Below are positions 63,944 through 64,000 of a stretch of DNA of 64,000 bases, piece after piece. This DNA is from Providencia rustigianii DSM 4541 (GTDB taxonomy: Bacteria > Pseudomonadota > Gammaproteobacteria > Enterobacterales > Enterobacteriaceae). The stretch is from NCBI RefSeq assembly GCF_000156395.1, contig NZ_GG703817.1, positions 443,409 to 507,408 on the forward strand, read 5' to 3'. The notes beneath the pieces were generated by a model. It was not told where the DNA came from. It ran no database searches and saw only the letters and a program-made list of their open reading frames with translations. Positions within the stretch are counted from its first letter, which is position 1. Each line of letters begins with the position of its first letter. A program made the translations under genes and the position numbers.

Positions 63944-64000
63944 TATGGTAACTCCTATTATCGTTATTGTATTTTAGTAGCGATACTATCCGCCATCATA

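Overview
The window is chromosomal DNA of an enterobacterium of the Morganellaceae, most like Providencia. Three things point there: AT-rich composition; E. coli-like gene blocks (pntAB-ydgH-ydgI, hrpA/azoR, ydbH-ynbE-ydbL/ldhA/hslJ, fnr-uspE, ycgMN, ahpCF); and a tyrosine decarboxylase/TyrP tyramine operon together with an MrpJ-like regulator beside fimbrial genes. The species call is an inference.

Region 1 (1 to about 20,560) is the right-hand part of a P2-like prophage; its left end lies outside the window. Late genes run J-W-V-S-R, lysis cassette, X-L-M-N-O on the minus strand, with divergent P-Q on the plus strand, exactly as in P2. A P2-like cos site follows Q. Next comes an AT-rich two-gene module (a four-helix membrane protein and a SAM methyltransferase) in the position where P2 keeps old/tin. 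It is followed by a 1 kb block of large GTTAC-rich repeats bounded by inverted repeats, then an early operon with a primase/helicase in place of P2 gene A, TraR and DUF2732 proteins, a reverse-oriented cargo pair with a 2TM protein, Cox, repressor C and integrase. TGTCCACA arm-type sites follow int, and the prophage stops against the ahpF terminator.

Region 2 (20,560-31,600) holds ahpF and ahpC with an OxyR-like site, the yhiI-rbbA-yhhJ ABC export operon, an ABC-F ATPase gene behind a long leader with two short ORFs, and a PadR/YqjI-like regulator with a Fur-like box and a long inverted repeat.

Region 3 (31,600-36,300) is the tyrDC-tyrP operon (tyrosine to tyramine, with transport), preceded by a near-consensus TyrR box, and a quinone oxidoreductase gene.

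Region 4 (36,300-55,400) is conserved backbone: fnr, uspE, pntAB (pntA is frameshifted at an 8-base homopolymer), ydgH, ydgI, hrpA, azoR, ydbH-ynbE-ydbL, ldhA, hslJ and grxB.

Region 5 (55,400-64,000) has an MrpJ-like regulator convergent with a four-gene chaperone-usher fimbrial operon, a 1.5 kb gene-free AT-rich zone with a perfect FNR box, and ycgM-ycgN. No tRNA, rRNA, CRISPR array or insertion sequence was seen.
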